The translations under genes and the position numbers were made by a program. A stretch of 64,000 nt of DNA from Heliopora coerulea (taxonomy: Eukaryota; Cnidaria; Anthozoa; Scleralcyonacea; Helioporidae), in the NCBI GenBank assembly GCA_030142905.1, contig JASJOG010000046.1, positions 1,857,926 to 1,921,925 on the forward strand. Reading direction: 5' to 3'. The notes beneath the pieces were generated by a model that had not been told where the DNA came from, did no database searches, and saw nothing but the letters and a program-made list of their open reading frames with translations. Of this stretch, positions 1 to 11,850 are shown one piece after another; positions within the stretch are counted from its first letter, which is position 1; each line of letters starts with the position of its first letter.

Positions 1-3000
1 CTGTTCTGGATTTTAATAACAATCCTTTGAGAGTCTTTGCGGCTCACGAATTGGCAGTCATTGTTGACCCAGCCATGACCACAAAGATGACCGTGCAATT
101 CAATTTGTTTGGTGGTACAGTCTTGAAACTGGGGACAGAAAGGCACCATAAAGCGTTATTGGCAGGTGAGAATGAAAGTGCAAACTTTGTACGTCAGGTT
201 TCTACTGAGGACTAGGAATCTCAGAACACAAACACCAGAACAGATACAAACAAAATGGAAACACAGTCACTAATACAGACGTTTGCACACGCGTCAGTAC
301 CTTCTTAAACGTCGACAAAGACAGTGCGTAGAAAAAAAGTGCCAGCACTAAGAGAAAAACAAGTGCCTGCATAAAAAGTTACAGATAACGGCAACGATAT
401 CATCACCAACGCAGATCCCAGCTCGAGAACTCAAATGCAGACACTCGCACAAACACAGACACAAGCACATATCAGCGTAAAAACAAATGCTAGCACAAAT
501 ATCGAAAAAAGACGGTGCAAAAACCAACCAAACGTCCACCACAGGCAGTGGTGAAACGAGCACAAATGCCACTGCAAACACAAGCACCAGGACCACTGGA
601 ATACGGATGCCGGCACAGATGCAGACACCGAGACTCAAGGATGATAAACGTGAACCCGGTCAAAGTCATGGTATCATGACCGACTCGTCCTTAGTCTTTA
701 AACTTCTTATACACAGACAATCACATTTATTAGCTCGTGATCACCTCCGTTTTCTCTGATGTATGGCGGTTCTTAAAATCACTTAGTAACCCCTAGTTCA
801 TGTTAATGAGTTAATGTGAGCAATAAACAGAACGATGAACTTCAAATTTAATTTTTAATCACCCAAATCAAATAGTACTACTCTACTACATTCTCCATAA
901 AGCCTCTGTGATAATGAACTAAGTAGGTTACCTCAACCTCGATTACTACGTTGTTTGTTAACAAGAAAATATGGAGATTGCGCAGCCAGGTTGAGACATG
1001 ATTAATTTTGAGACACGTTCTCCGACTAAATTTATTAAATATACGAGCTTTCGACTACCTAACTGTAATACGGCTTTAATAGTAAATTCTGACAATAACT
1101 CCAAGCCGCTTCCCAGACAATACGCTGTTCTTGTCAACAAGCATTGCATTCGCTAATTGCTTCCTACCACATAGTTTCACAATTCAACACGCACCTACAA
1201 ATATCTACATGCCATTAATTTATGTCACTCTTGCCTGTCGAAGACTACAGTTAGGTAGTCGAAAGCTCGTATATTTAATAAATTTAGTCAGAGAACGTGT
1301 CTCAAAATTAATCTTGTTTATTAACGTCGGCGCTTCGCGTTTCTAGTTAATAACCAACGTAGTTACCTCGGTTTCGGCAACTAACCAATACTTATTTTAG
1401 TATGGCTAACGCCGGACAATTTTACTGGTCAAAGGGGGAGCTCGCGCCGGGAAAGAGTTAGTGAGATAGTCCTTAACTCAATTCCTTGCAGAGGTCTTCC
1501 TTTGACGAGTTATACCGTCCAGCATTAGCGAAACGTTTTGTCCTCGTTAGGGTAAGGGTTAAATATGAACATCGTTGGACGACCCATGCATGGTTCTCTT
1601 ACTTCTTTATAAAGGGATTGACACACTGAAAGATGTCGGGTGTTTCGGGTTAACTGAGCTTGGCTATGGTAACAACGCTGTGGAAATGGAGACTACGGCT
1701 ACGTATGATAAAGAAACCAAAGAGTTCATCGTGAATACTCCCAGCACCCTGGCGCAAAAATATTGGATTACAAATGGCGCACTTCACGCTCAGCATTGTA
1801 TAGTGTTTGCACAGTTGTTAGTTGACGGAAAGAGCCATGGTAAGTAAAAGAAGGAGAGGGTGTGGCGCAGTGGCTGAGGGAGAAGGGGCTTGTGGACAGC
1901 TGCCCTCCTTAACATACATTCGCCGACACATTTCTTCCCCGAATGACTGTCTTTGGGGTTGTTTTTCCTTTCTTTTGAATTGCAGTCAAAATGCCCCCAA
2001 GACAAAACGCCCCCAGTTTTGTTACCTAACCCTTACTTCTAACCCCTACTCCTAACCCTAACCCTTTTTTGGGGTCTTATGTTTTTGAGGTAGAAATGTC
2101 TTAGTCAGGGGGCGTTTTGATCGGTTACCATTTTTCTTTTCCTCAGCACCACATGAAGGCATAAGTTCAAAGGATCATAACTATGGAGTATACCAGTTTT
2201 GGGAATTATCAGGGGTAATCGTTTCATAGGCACATTTCTATGCTTCCCCCACCTTTCAGGCCCATCCCACTAAGCCACTGGTGGGAGGTAGAAATGGGAG
2301 GTTTAAACAGGAGACAAAAGACCATCGGACCAAGAGAGAATACTGAAACCAATGACGAAAAATACAAATCAGTAATATGATTTATTACATTAGTGTTGAG
2401 ATTGAGCAACAGAAATGGACCATGGCGACTACGTTGTTTGGAAAATCAAATACCTCAGCCGATCAGAAAGGCAAAACCAACCTCGTAACCAATGAAAAGT
2501 GTTCGTCAATTCCCAGTTTTCATCGATTAACCAAATCTCAGTATTGTATGTATGCAGTGAGGAAATTAAAACGAGGGAAGTGCTTTTTTGAGCCATTGAC
2601 ACCCGGCTTGGTTTGTGCCAGGAATCTCGCCAGTTGACTTCACTCATTGGTTCCATTCCCCCCTCCTGACCAGCTCATGCGCATGCATGCTTTCACCCCG
2701 AAGTAAACGATGTATTATTTGTTTTCAGGAATTCACGGTGTTCTTGTGAGAATACGAGACGATGACCTGAATACTATGCCGGGCGTAAGGGTTGAAGACA
2801 TGGGGTAAGTTTCTACTTTATTCTTTTATTATCTATAAATGGGAGAGATCACTTTTAGTAAGTGTACTAAAGTTGATTACCCACGTTCGGGCATTCAAGC
2901 ATGAGAAGAAAATTCTCACTTTATATCTTTCTCAAGACTTTTTAACCTGAACAGGTTAACTTCGGCAAACATATGCTGACGTTCTTGCCTTAAACTGTTG

Positions 3001-4696
3001 ATTTCACTTTGTCATGATTTGTTGATTTCACTTTGTCATGTTGATTTCACTTTGTCACTGGGCGGGTAAAGCGTCGCGAAACATGCCTGTTTAACTCTTA
3101 ATCCTTGATCTTGGAAATAACGTGAAAATGATGCATTCTGTCATGGCGAGCAATGTTCTTCAAACTCCGGACTAAACTAAAGGCGTTATTGCCGCCCTTC
3201 TTTGGCGCGTTTCGAGCTGCTGTAATTTTCCCTCCTTTAACTAAGGTGCCTATATGTAGTTTGTTTTAAGGTTGACTTATTCGCCTACTGTGGGCCGCAT
3301 ACACGTCTCGTTGTATGCTGTTTTAAAGCATGTGCCGAAAACACATGTGCCTCTGGGCCACATGTGTTTTTGTCTAAACAAATTTTTAAATGTCCTAAGT
3401 CTGCTTAATTGGAATAACCGCCTTTCAAAGGGTTGGAACAGAATGGTTCAAACCAACGCAGATCCGAGGAAGTGGTCAACTCACTGAACCTCTTCCTTCC
3501 AACAATTGACGTTTCACAAGCTAATGATAGCTCTTATTGACAGGCATAAAATGGGGTTAAATGGTGTTGACAATGCCAAACTGTTCTTTGACAACGTGCG
3601 AGTTTCACGCGAGAACTTGCTCAACCGTTACTCTGACGTCAGCGAGGACGGTACGTTCCAGTCCACTATCGAAGGTAACCGTGCGCGTTTTTTGACCGTT
3701 GCTGACCAACTCCTCTCTGGTCGGATTTGCATTGCCAGTATGTGCCAGGGTGCCGCCAAAGCTTCGCTAGCGATCGCCACTCGATACGCCTCCACTCGGC
3801 TTACCGTCGGTCCGAAGGGCAAATCCGACATGGCTATCCTAAACTACCAACTTCAGCAACGTGCGCTTCTGCCGCTATTCGCTCGGACTTATGGGATCAA
3901 CTTTGGACTCGATTACATCAAAGACCGCTGGGCATTCCAAAAGGACGATGGCTCAGAACACCCCGAAGTGGTCACGATGTGTTGCGCCATCAAACCCCTG
4001 GCGTCGTGGAACATCGAAGAGGTCGCTTCAATCGCGCGTGAACGTTGTGGAGGCCAGGGATACCTCTCGTGTAACCGCTTCGGTACGTTCCTTGGCAATG
4101 CACATGCGGCGATGACCGCTGAAGGAGATAACAGCGTGCTCATGCAAAAGGTGACCAAGGAGAGGTTGGCTGTTTTCAGACCGCAGACTATTGGTCAGAG
4201 TGTGGATGTGGATCTGAAAGACGTGAAGTCGCTGCACTTCTTGTTACAAAAGCGTGAAGACCTGCTGTTTATGAACCTGGGAAAGAAACTCCAGTCTGTT
4301 GGGAAAGAAGGGTTGTTTGACACATGGATGTACCAGACTAGTGACGTCATCCAAGCTGCAGCCAAAGCTTATGGCGAGCGTTTGATTAGCGAGCAATTCA
4401 TGGCGGTCAGCGAAACCGCCAGCGAGCCAAACAAAGAAATCCTAAATCTTCTCCATCGTTTGTTTGTCGTTGACATCTTGGAGAAAAATCTTGGATGGTT
4501 ACTGCTCGCCCAGGTTCTACCGGCTGCTGAGGCTGCCAGAGTTAATCAAGAAGCCGCTGAGCTCTGTGCTGCGCTGGCTCCGAATGCTTTGGCACTCTGT
4601 GACGCTTTTGGGATAACCGACGAGATGTTATCCGCGCCAATTGCCCGAGACTGGATCGAGTATAATGTTCACGATAATCTTGGAGAGTTATTGTAA
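1..4696 (+). CDS. Acyl-CoA oxidase (ACOX family), 3' part, 4 exons
   Basis: Peroxisomal-type flavoenzyme that desaturates fatty acyl-CoA and passes electrons to O2, the first step of peroxisomal beta-oxidation. Exons by reading frame and splice sites: <1-165, 1615-1839, 2729-2804, 3544-4696; phases join cleanly (1617 nt, 538 residues plus stop) and the N-terminus lies before the window. The sequence shows the family core [11 protein letters not shown], then [24 protein letters not shown], the flavin-domain motif CGGQGY and the EGDN motif; its Glu codon at 4121-4123 matches the family's catalytic base. The last exon holds more than two thirds of what is seen. The protein ends NLGELL and lacks a C-terminal SKL-type peroxisomal signal. 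The subfamily (ACOX1, 2 or 3) cannot be fixed by eye. A polyadenylation-like AATAAA is at 5369-5374. Confidence 0.93.
220..650. repeat. Degenerate CA/CAGA-rich low-complexity sequence in ACOX intron 1
   Basis: Repeated short words such as acaaacac, cagacac, cacagatgcagac and caccag recur along the + strand with strong A+C bias. It reads as a decayed simple-sequence array. The open frames over it encode low-complexity Thr/Ser or Cys/Leu strings and are not credible genes. Confidence 0.6.
1000..1313. mobile_element. Foldback (hairpin) element, copy 1
   Basis: Two inverted arms of about 67 bp, 1000-1068 and 1247-1313, are nearly perfect reverse complements and enclose about 178 bp. Each arm carries a word like cgagctttcgact and, further out, cgttctc-gac. 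The element at 20415-20559 shares these words, so both belong to one family. No coding capacity. It lies in ACOX intron 1. Confidence 0.75.
1985..2132. mobile_element. Small MITE-like element with internal telomere-like repeats
   Basis: The ends are inverted: gtcaaaatgccccc near 1986 and gggggcgttttgatc near 2109. Between them lie about 40 bp of cctaaccc-type repeats (about 2020-2066), ending in two perfect ccctaa units, the complement of the TTAGGG telomere repeat found in many animals. Located in ACOX intron 2. Confidence 0.55.
2995..3058 (+). repeat. Three-copy tandem repeat, about 18-25 bp unit
   Basis: The word ttgatttcactttgtcat is repeated three times in a row with small spacers. It sits in ACOX intron 3 and has no obvious function. 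Confidence 0.8.
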
Positions 4697-5119
4697 GGTG
4701 AGGAAGTGAATTTGTCGATTATCTTCGCATTCGCCATTTTCAATACGATAAATACGTGTTGTTTACATTAGAAACAAAACATCAAAGCACACACTTAGAT
4801 GGCAGAAGCGACATGAAAATATATAAAATGAATAATCCCTCTATATATGATATTAACTGCAAAGTTCCCCTGCTTTTCACTTTGCAGTCGCTCACTCTGA
4901 AGCCTAACACACAAAACTGTAAGTTACCTGGGTTTTTTCATTCTCTTAAACCAAACTTTATTTGCATCGTGCGACTTTGCAAACTAAACGCTCCATCCTC
5001 GACAGAAATGTAGTCAAATGCTCTACTGAGTAACCTATAAACACCATTTCCTGGTACATGGCCGTACATGGCTGGTCTCATCCGGAATTCGTAGTTGGTT
5101 TTTACTGCATTATTCACAA

Positions 5120-5345
5120 TGCTAATTTCACCTCTTCATTTCCCTTCCATATTCTCTTCTTTCTTTTATTTTCCTTCCTTGTCTTCTCCTTCAACTTTCT
5201 TCTCCTCTTTCTTCCTTTTTAGTTCGATTTACCTCTTCCTATTTTGTCCTGATTCTGCTTGCTTTTCCTTCTTCCCGCCTTCCTTCGTATTATATCTCTT
5301 TCCGTGATTTCTTTCCTCTTACTCTTGTTTTCATTTTCCTACAGC
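5120..5345 (+). repeat. Polypyrimidine-rich tract
   Basis: About 220 bp of almost uninterrupted C/T on the + strand (tctt, cctt and ttcc words), downstream of the ACOX stop and just before an AATAAA at 5369. It may be in the ACOX 3' UTR. The Phe/Ser-rich open frame over it is an artefact of composition. Confidence 0.7.
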
Positions 5346-5399
5346 ATGTCACGGCTTCAGTTTAATACAATAAACGACAGTTGATCATTTCACCCATTA

Positions 5400-8376
5400 C
5401 TTTTCATTGCTCGTTTTTGTAGAGATATTTTGGCGAAATTACGATGGGCTATATTTCTGTAAATATGTCAAGTTAAGACCACGACGAGAAGGAACTACTT
5501 TCACAAACCTTGTACTCAATTAAATACTATTGATTTGGTCGACTTCTTTTTTTTTTTTTTCATTTTCACTCGAACCTTTCTCGGTGGATGTGTTAAGCCC
5601 CAGCTCAACAACGAGCTAAAATGAGTTACGATAGTGGACTTCGACGCAACATTTAAACCACACTTTGTTGCATGCTCTTTTGCAGTAAGTTTTCCAGTTC
5701 GGAGGGTACAAACCAAATTTTCACAATTATATTAGTTCCCCAGACAATTAGTTGTAAATGGGATTATTAGTCAAAATACATTCTTCGGAGGCATTTTGTA
5801 TTTGTTGTTCAATTACTTGTTCTGTGCTCAGTGGTGAACCTTGGAGAATAACATCGTCTGGCGATAGCCGTAGTAAAATAATCCGCCATTAACCAGAGTA
5901 AAATAACAGGAGACCTACCTGGATAAGAAAGAGTAACCCTCGTTTGATGGACTTGAACCTCGTAACTCGTTATCATCTAGGAGTACATTACAAAATAGAA
6001 AAATCCGAATTCAGAGAGTTCCTGCAATAACAGTCGTACGATGTAAGTTCTGTATGTTTGCCGAAGAAACTAAAGAAAGTAAGAAAACTCTTGAGATGCT
6101 TCGCAGTAAGTCACGAGGCAATAAGTCAGGAGAGTTTCCAAGGTAATTCATTGTAACTCCATGGGTTCACCCTTTTGATCAACCATTGCAGGACATACTC
6201 TAAGTTCCTTGTGGTTACCTTTCACACCGATAAAAGGGTTAAAATTTTCTGGTTCCAGGGCACCTCTACTCATATGTGACTAAGGTTTCAAACTTTCTCA
6301 TCCTGGCAACATTGAAAACCACGTGCATGGAACACAATCATGGCAATAATTTCAGACATTTTCCTTGTCTGACAAAATAAAAAAGCGTTGAAGCCGACTC
6401 CGGTAACAGCTTGCCCAATGGAATGAGCGGCATGGCTGAAGAAAGCAATCAAGCGCGCTTGTCAAAACGCGATAACAAACCCTAAATCTCATCTCCAGAT
6501 AAGCTTTTCTATAAAGAAACTTCCGAAACGTTTTCCGTGTCAAAATGGCCACCATCTGTTGTAACTGGCCGTTAAAAGAAGAACTTGCACACGTCGACTC
6601 AACCAGGCTATTCTAAGGTGCAAAATGAATTGCTACTCCATACGTTTTTGGGAAAAACTCTACAGTTTAAGCGCTAAAACGCTCCGCGTTCTGAACTGTG
6701 AGAGCAAAGCAATTAGGAGGAGTTATTTCCGTATCTTAATTAGCTCTTATTGCTCGGGATGTGTCTATGTCAAAAATGTCGTTAATCTCGCAGCAGGAGG
6801 ACATCACTAAACTAAACGTTTTTTTGAAGTGTCATTTGGATGGCAAGTTGTTTGTTTTGTTTTTGCCGTAGTTAGCTTATTGTGTAATCATTTCTTACTA
6901 GTAAGAGGCAATGGAACACCTATGAACTTAAAGACCTGAAACGCGTATGGAAACTTTTTAAACCACTTAGTTCTAATGTATAAAGGTAAAATCACATCTA
7001 AGTCGTTGCACACGATGAGTAAATTTCAAGAACCAAGCAATTATTTTGGTTTATTTTAACTGGTGTTGTGCTGTCAAAGGTGGATTAACAGGCGGAAATC
7101 GCGAAAGTGGATGGGTATTCCATAGTCAAACCATTTTCGACTTTACACACATAATAAGGTTCCGTTTTCCGACCAAGCCAGAGACGTCGTTTAAAAATTG
7201 AATTCAGGGAGAAAAAAAACTTATCACGGTAAACCTAGATCATAGATTGTACCCCAGCTCGGTAAGAATTGATCTTCATTCTTGAGACATAAATTCCCTT
7301 ATTTAACATCAAACTTCCTTAGTTTTTTGGCAAGGGTGTTCCTTTGCGAAGTTCCTTGTCTTATTCTGTTCTGTACTTCAAAATTGGCTTTCATTAGCGG
7401 TACTCATTGCCAAGAAAACCACACCCTTCTAAATATAAATTGTTGCGTTTAATGGTCGAATTAATCGAAGTTTCCTTGATGCATTACTGTTTCAAACACG
7501 AGCCAGCTTTAAAGGTTTACTGATGAGGAAGCATACTTGAGCTAGCAGGAGATAGGAAAGTCATTTCTGAACTTTTAAGCAAAAGTAACTGAGAATTTAT
7601 GTAATAGAACTATTCGAAAGTTTGTGTTGATATTTTTGGGCATAGAAAATAATTAAACTCTTAGTGTCTGGATAAATATTTTCTAAGATAATGCCTACTA
7701 AGATTTGTGTTTAGTGAAGGGTTAAGTTTGCGAATAAGTCGACTTTCTCTGACAAGAAGTTCGGAACTAGAGGTACATGAAGAAAGAATACGAAAGTCGT
7801 TTAAAGAAGCGGAATGTCAGTTTCAGAGAGATGAGAAAGTATGCTTGAAGGAGAAGGATTAGTACGTTTCTTTCCCGTCAAAGGAGACATCCCCAAGTGC
7901 GTTAATCTAAGGAACATCTTTGACCATTCCTCTCAGGCGGCTCTGGAACACGAATGTTGAGAATGAACATTAGTTGCCTCTTTCTCGGACTCCTATCAAA
8001 GAATCCATGGAGGGTGGTGCTTTATCTATCCTGACTTGAAGTGCAGAATATAGCGAACGAATAAGTGGGACGTTTACTCGAAATAAACAGAATTTCTTCT
8101 CCATTATCCCGAATAAAAAGATCGAGCATTGGCCAAAAGAATGCAATCCTTTTAACGCAATAAAGACGCTGCTATCAGGGTCAGTGGTTTACAAGGTTTA
8201 AGGTAACAGTTACTGGTCAGAAAATAGACCATGATAATCATAATAACAGCCTTGACAGTTCTCGTGTTTTGATGAAAATCAATCACGTGATTTCTCAGGG
8301 GTGGCATCAGACTGTTTTCACGAGATCTCGTACTTTTTAATGGTTCGAGAAACAAACTTGGAGAAATTAGTAACGA
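5400..8376. other. Intergenic stretch with no recognisable gene
   Basis: Both strands were read. Only short open frames without family resemblance or paired splice sites occur. A T-rich run lies at about 5547-5561. Apart from the flanking ACOX 3' region and the SINE pair that follows, I see nothing I can name. Confidence 0.6.
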
Positions 8377-8745
8377 ACAGAAATTTTTCATGATAATCTG
8401 ACACTGCCAAAGTCAACAAAAAATGTTGACTCGAGCGAGATTTGAACTCGTACCTTCGGGATACCGGTCCGCCGCTCTACCTGTTGAGCTATCCAGTCCA
8501 CAGGGATTGGAGGCGAGTTTTATCCAACTTGAGCGCACGAAATATTCTCGCGACAACTTAACGCCTATCCATGAGAGGATGTGCAGTGTTTGAATTCTAT
8601 TTCAGAATCATCCTCAGAGTTATACATGACCAGTATATATATATACCGCTCGAGTCAACATTTTTCAGTTGACTTCGGCAGTGTCAGATTATCATGAAAA
8701 ATTTCTGTTCATGTATATCTCTGAGGATGATTCTGAAATTAATGA
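8377..8745. mobile_element. tRNA-derived SINE (family A) with an inverted second tail
   Basis: The minus strand from about 8512 to 8431 has a tRNA-like head: A-box-like TAGCTCAACAGGTAGAGC and B-box-like GAGTTCAAATC. Its tail runs down to 8377. A second tail copy in + orientation covers 8655-8740 and makes a long inverted repeat with the first (gaacagaaatttttcatgat against atcatgaaaaatttctgttc). A further inverted fragment, tttcagaatcatcctcagag, is at 8606-8625. Related copies lie at 31849-32000 and 46484-46599. Confidence 0.7.
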
Positions 8746-8749
8746 TGAA

Positions 8750-11487
8750 CTCCTAGGAATTTTTTTAAGTCTGTGTTTTTCTCTATTACTAGAAACCTTC
8801 ACACAACCAGTCTGAACACGCTGTTAAATTTAGGTACGATAGTACAATCACGCGAGTTGCTTAGATCATGATTAAGATCTTGCAACCAAGCTCGGGTTTT
8901 ATGTATGACAAGAAATTTTGAGAGCTTTTTAACGTTTGCAGGATTAAAGTAGACAACGCACTTAAATAGGAGATACTTTTCACACCAATGTAAAAGTTTT
9001 ATTAATTTTATATTTAAACGATGAGGTAGGGTGCAGCTATTTCAAGGCAAAAGTATCTCATGTTTGCTCTTTTCTAAATACTTTACTTGGTTCTGAAATA
9101 TGAATTTTGTACGAAGACTTAACTATTAAGACAAATCAGTATTTCCAAATTTGCCATCTTTTAGTTGTTTACCCTCTTGGTAGAGCGCATGGTTAATTTG
9201 CACCAGAATGTGATGAAAACCAATGAAGCAGCCTTCGTGAATTAGGTATATTGGTCTGTGTAACGTATGATTTGGAAGGATCTTGAGCGAAATGTTGATG
9301 CGTGGATCAATGCGTCATAAATAGTAAAAACTATCCCAACTAACCTTATTTTAACTCTGATGCCATCAGGAGAGGAAGGAAACATGCAAGTTCCTAATGC
9401 ACTCGTCATGCGGCCAATTAACTTTTATCGTGTCATCATTTTCCTTTAAGCAACAGATTTTGAGCATTTTAAAGACTTAAGGTCGAGCTTATGTGTATTT
9501 TTATAACTGTGTTAAACTGATTGTCGAATATCTCTTAACAGCTTAAATATTTCAATGTAAATCAGTTAAGCTTCATGTGGGATCGTCAAGAGCTGGCGTG
9601 AAAAATCATTTCTCACAATATTGTGAGAATGATAGGCTAGTATAGTACCAACAATCACTTTTGTACCAAACCCTTCTTCAACTCTTATCTTACCTTGAGC
9701 GTTTCTCCATCTGTCTTCTTCATCAATCAAGATATCAACACTGCTTTAATTAATCGACGATTAGACCCAGGCGACAGAAATATTATCGCAAACTTGAACT
9801 TTCCACACCAAATTAATCATTTCTAGTCGTAACCGTTGTTGGGACCCGTGCGCGCAATCTTAAATCGTAAATACGAATTGAAAAATATGGAATGAACATT
9901 CTAGCAATTTACTATAGTCTGATAGTAATACCAAACGCATACGAATTGGAAATCTGAAATGTTTGGCCACCATGTAGTAATTAATGAAGCAAATTTACCA
10001 AATTTAAGTATTTAACATAATGCAGAACATTCCCTTTCTAATAACTTCATGGCGTATGTTCACATCGTAATTAACAAATGATCATATATGTCTATATAGC
10101 GTCGTGATATGGACCCATTTCATAAATAGTGCTTTATTTAGGGTTCGTTGATGTGAGCCACGTTAATCGGACGGACTGGTGTAAGAAAACATTTTGATTA
10201 ACACAGGTATTTTTCTACACGAAAGGAAGCCAATTCTGTTTTAAAATTTGTTTAGAGTATATAATAGAATTATGGTATGATTTAGCTCAAGCAACGGAGC
10301 GATTTCGTTTCGTAATCAGTTTTGGTTTGACACAAAAACAGTTGATTGAACAAATAATTTAGGCTAAAACTAAACCGAGTGCCTGTAAACACGGCGTTTT
10401 AAATATTAAAACAAAAACCCAAGAAACACATACATTCTGGAAACCATTTAGCAGTTGTTCGTAAGCTTGAAGCAGGAGGTGCTTAATTTAAAACTTGGTT
10501 GAACTCAAAGAACAAGACTTAATTAAGTTACTGTCATGACATCAGTAGTCTAACCTGTACAGCTTGTTCCTTCGAGGTCTTAATGAATCAGTTGGTACAC
10601 ATGCAGAAGGTAATATGGTTATAATGATATATAACTTTAGGTTATAATATGTGCGTTTTTAGGTCATGAATTCCAGAGTTTTGTTGGCTATTTGAACGCT
10701 ATGCCGGGCTGTGTACAGTACGCACGTAACACTTGGCTACCATCTCAGTAACGGGTCTGAAGATTATCGGTCTGGTTCTAGCCATAGAGGTACTCAGAAA
10801 CCCTTCAACCTTAAAATGCCTATATTGGATGAATGCAGTTGTCCAGTCGAGGGCTTATTTTTTTTTAGTGAAAACTATACGAAGTACTTTGATTGAAAAC
10901 CGCTTGAAGTCGCACTTAGCGGCAATCGGCGTAAGAGTTCGTCTCCTTTAACACTTCCGTTTCGTTTCAAACAAAACGTCCAAACTTTGCGTGGTAGTTC
11001 GGCGGCATTCCGCCGGAGGAAAACCGCTTTCCAGTTAGAGAGTTTTGTTTGAAAATGTTTTAATTATCTTGACTCAGAGAGCAGTTTAATTAACAAGATT
11101 ACTGGCTAACAACGACAAAGTGTCAGCTTTAAGTGGCGTAAAGTTTCGATTAAAAGCTTCTATCGTCGACGAAATTGCCGTACCAAAACAATCAAAAAAT
11201 AAAAACCAGTGTGACATGCACAACCAATACATTGCTGTTGAAGTTTTTCAATCGCCTACCTGTGTTTTGTCTTTTTGACGTGTTAGAATGTACAGCAACT
11301 TCCATCGAAAAGCGCATATTCGTCAGTTTCGAACATCTCATAGTCCACTAAATATAACAATCCTCTTTAGCTGAATGTGCCGATGTGTAAAGGGACATTT
11401 TATAAGATCAAGAAAACATAAATCGAAAGTTGAAAAACCGACGTGTTGTATTCCTGAAGTATGTTTGGCATGTAGATGATTGTGGGC
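8750..11487. other. Intergenic stretch with no recognisable gene
   Basis: AT-rich sequence. Open frames are short, overlapping and unlike any family I know. No splice-consistent exon chain or clear transposon ends were found. Confidence 0.55.
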
Positions 11488-11850
11488 TTGTTCGGACAAA
11501 AGATGTCGACGGACAATATTAAGCCAATGTACACCTGATTTCACGTAATTGATGATGAACAATAACAACCAAATGCCAGTAATAGTATATTGAGATTTAT
11601 CGTGACATATCGTGTTCTATAAATTGCATGAGAATTCATTGTAGGGTTTTGAAACTTAAGCAAGAACTAACTTGTCCGTACAAAAGATATAGGCCGACAA
11701 TATTTTAAGCCAATGTACACCTGATTTAACTTTAATCAAAAGCCACTGATAGCAACATGGGAAAAGTTAACGAGACTTATAATGACTTGTCAAGTTCTAT
11801 AAATTGCATGAGGATTCGTCGTAGGGCTTTTAAACTTAAGCAAGAACTTT
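11488..11850 (+). repeat. Old direct tandem duplication, about 180 bp unit, two copies
   Basis: Copy 1 (about 11488-11671) and copy 2 (about 11672-11849) share ordered blocks: a start like ttgt-cg-acaaaagat, then aagccaatgtacacctgatt, then ttctataaattgcatgag, then aaacttaagcaagaact. The middles have diverged, so the duplication is old. No coding frame spans it. Confidence 0.75.

Noticed and set aside
348..759. Overlapping open frames in ACOX intron 1
   Set aside because: They come from CA-rich low-complexity sequence and lack splice support or similarity to anything known.
2020..2066. A true chromosome end or telomere
   Set aside because: The repeats are few, mostly imperfect and enclosed in an intron of an intact gene.
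5095..5307. A Phe/Ser-rich 70-codon protein
   Set aside because: Produced by the polypyrimidine tract; no domain or ordinary residue composition.
8431..8512. A tRNA gene on the minus strand
   Set aside because: A- and B-box-like motifs are present, but the anticodon arm does not pair properly, there is no acceptor stem, and the same segment recurs at 46.5 kb with a SINE tail and target duplication.
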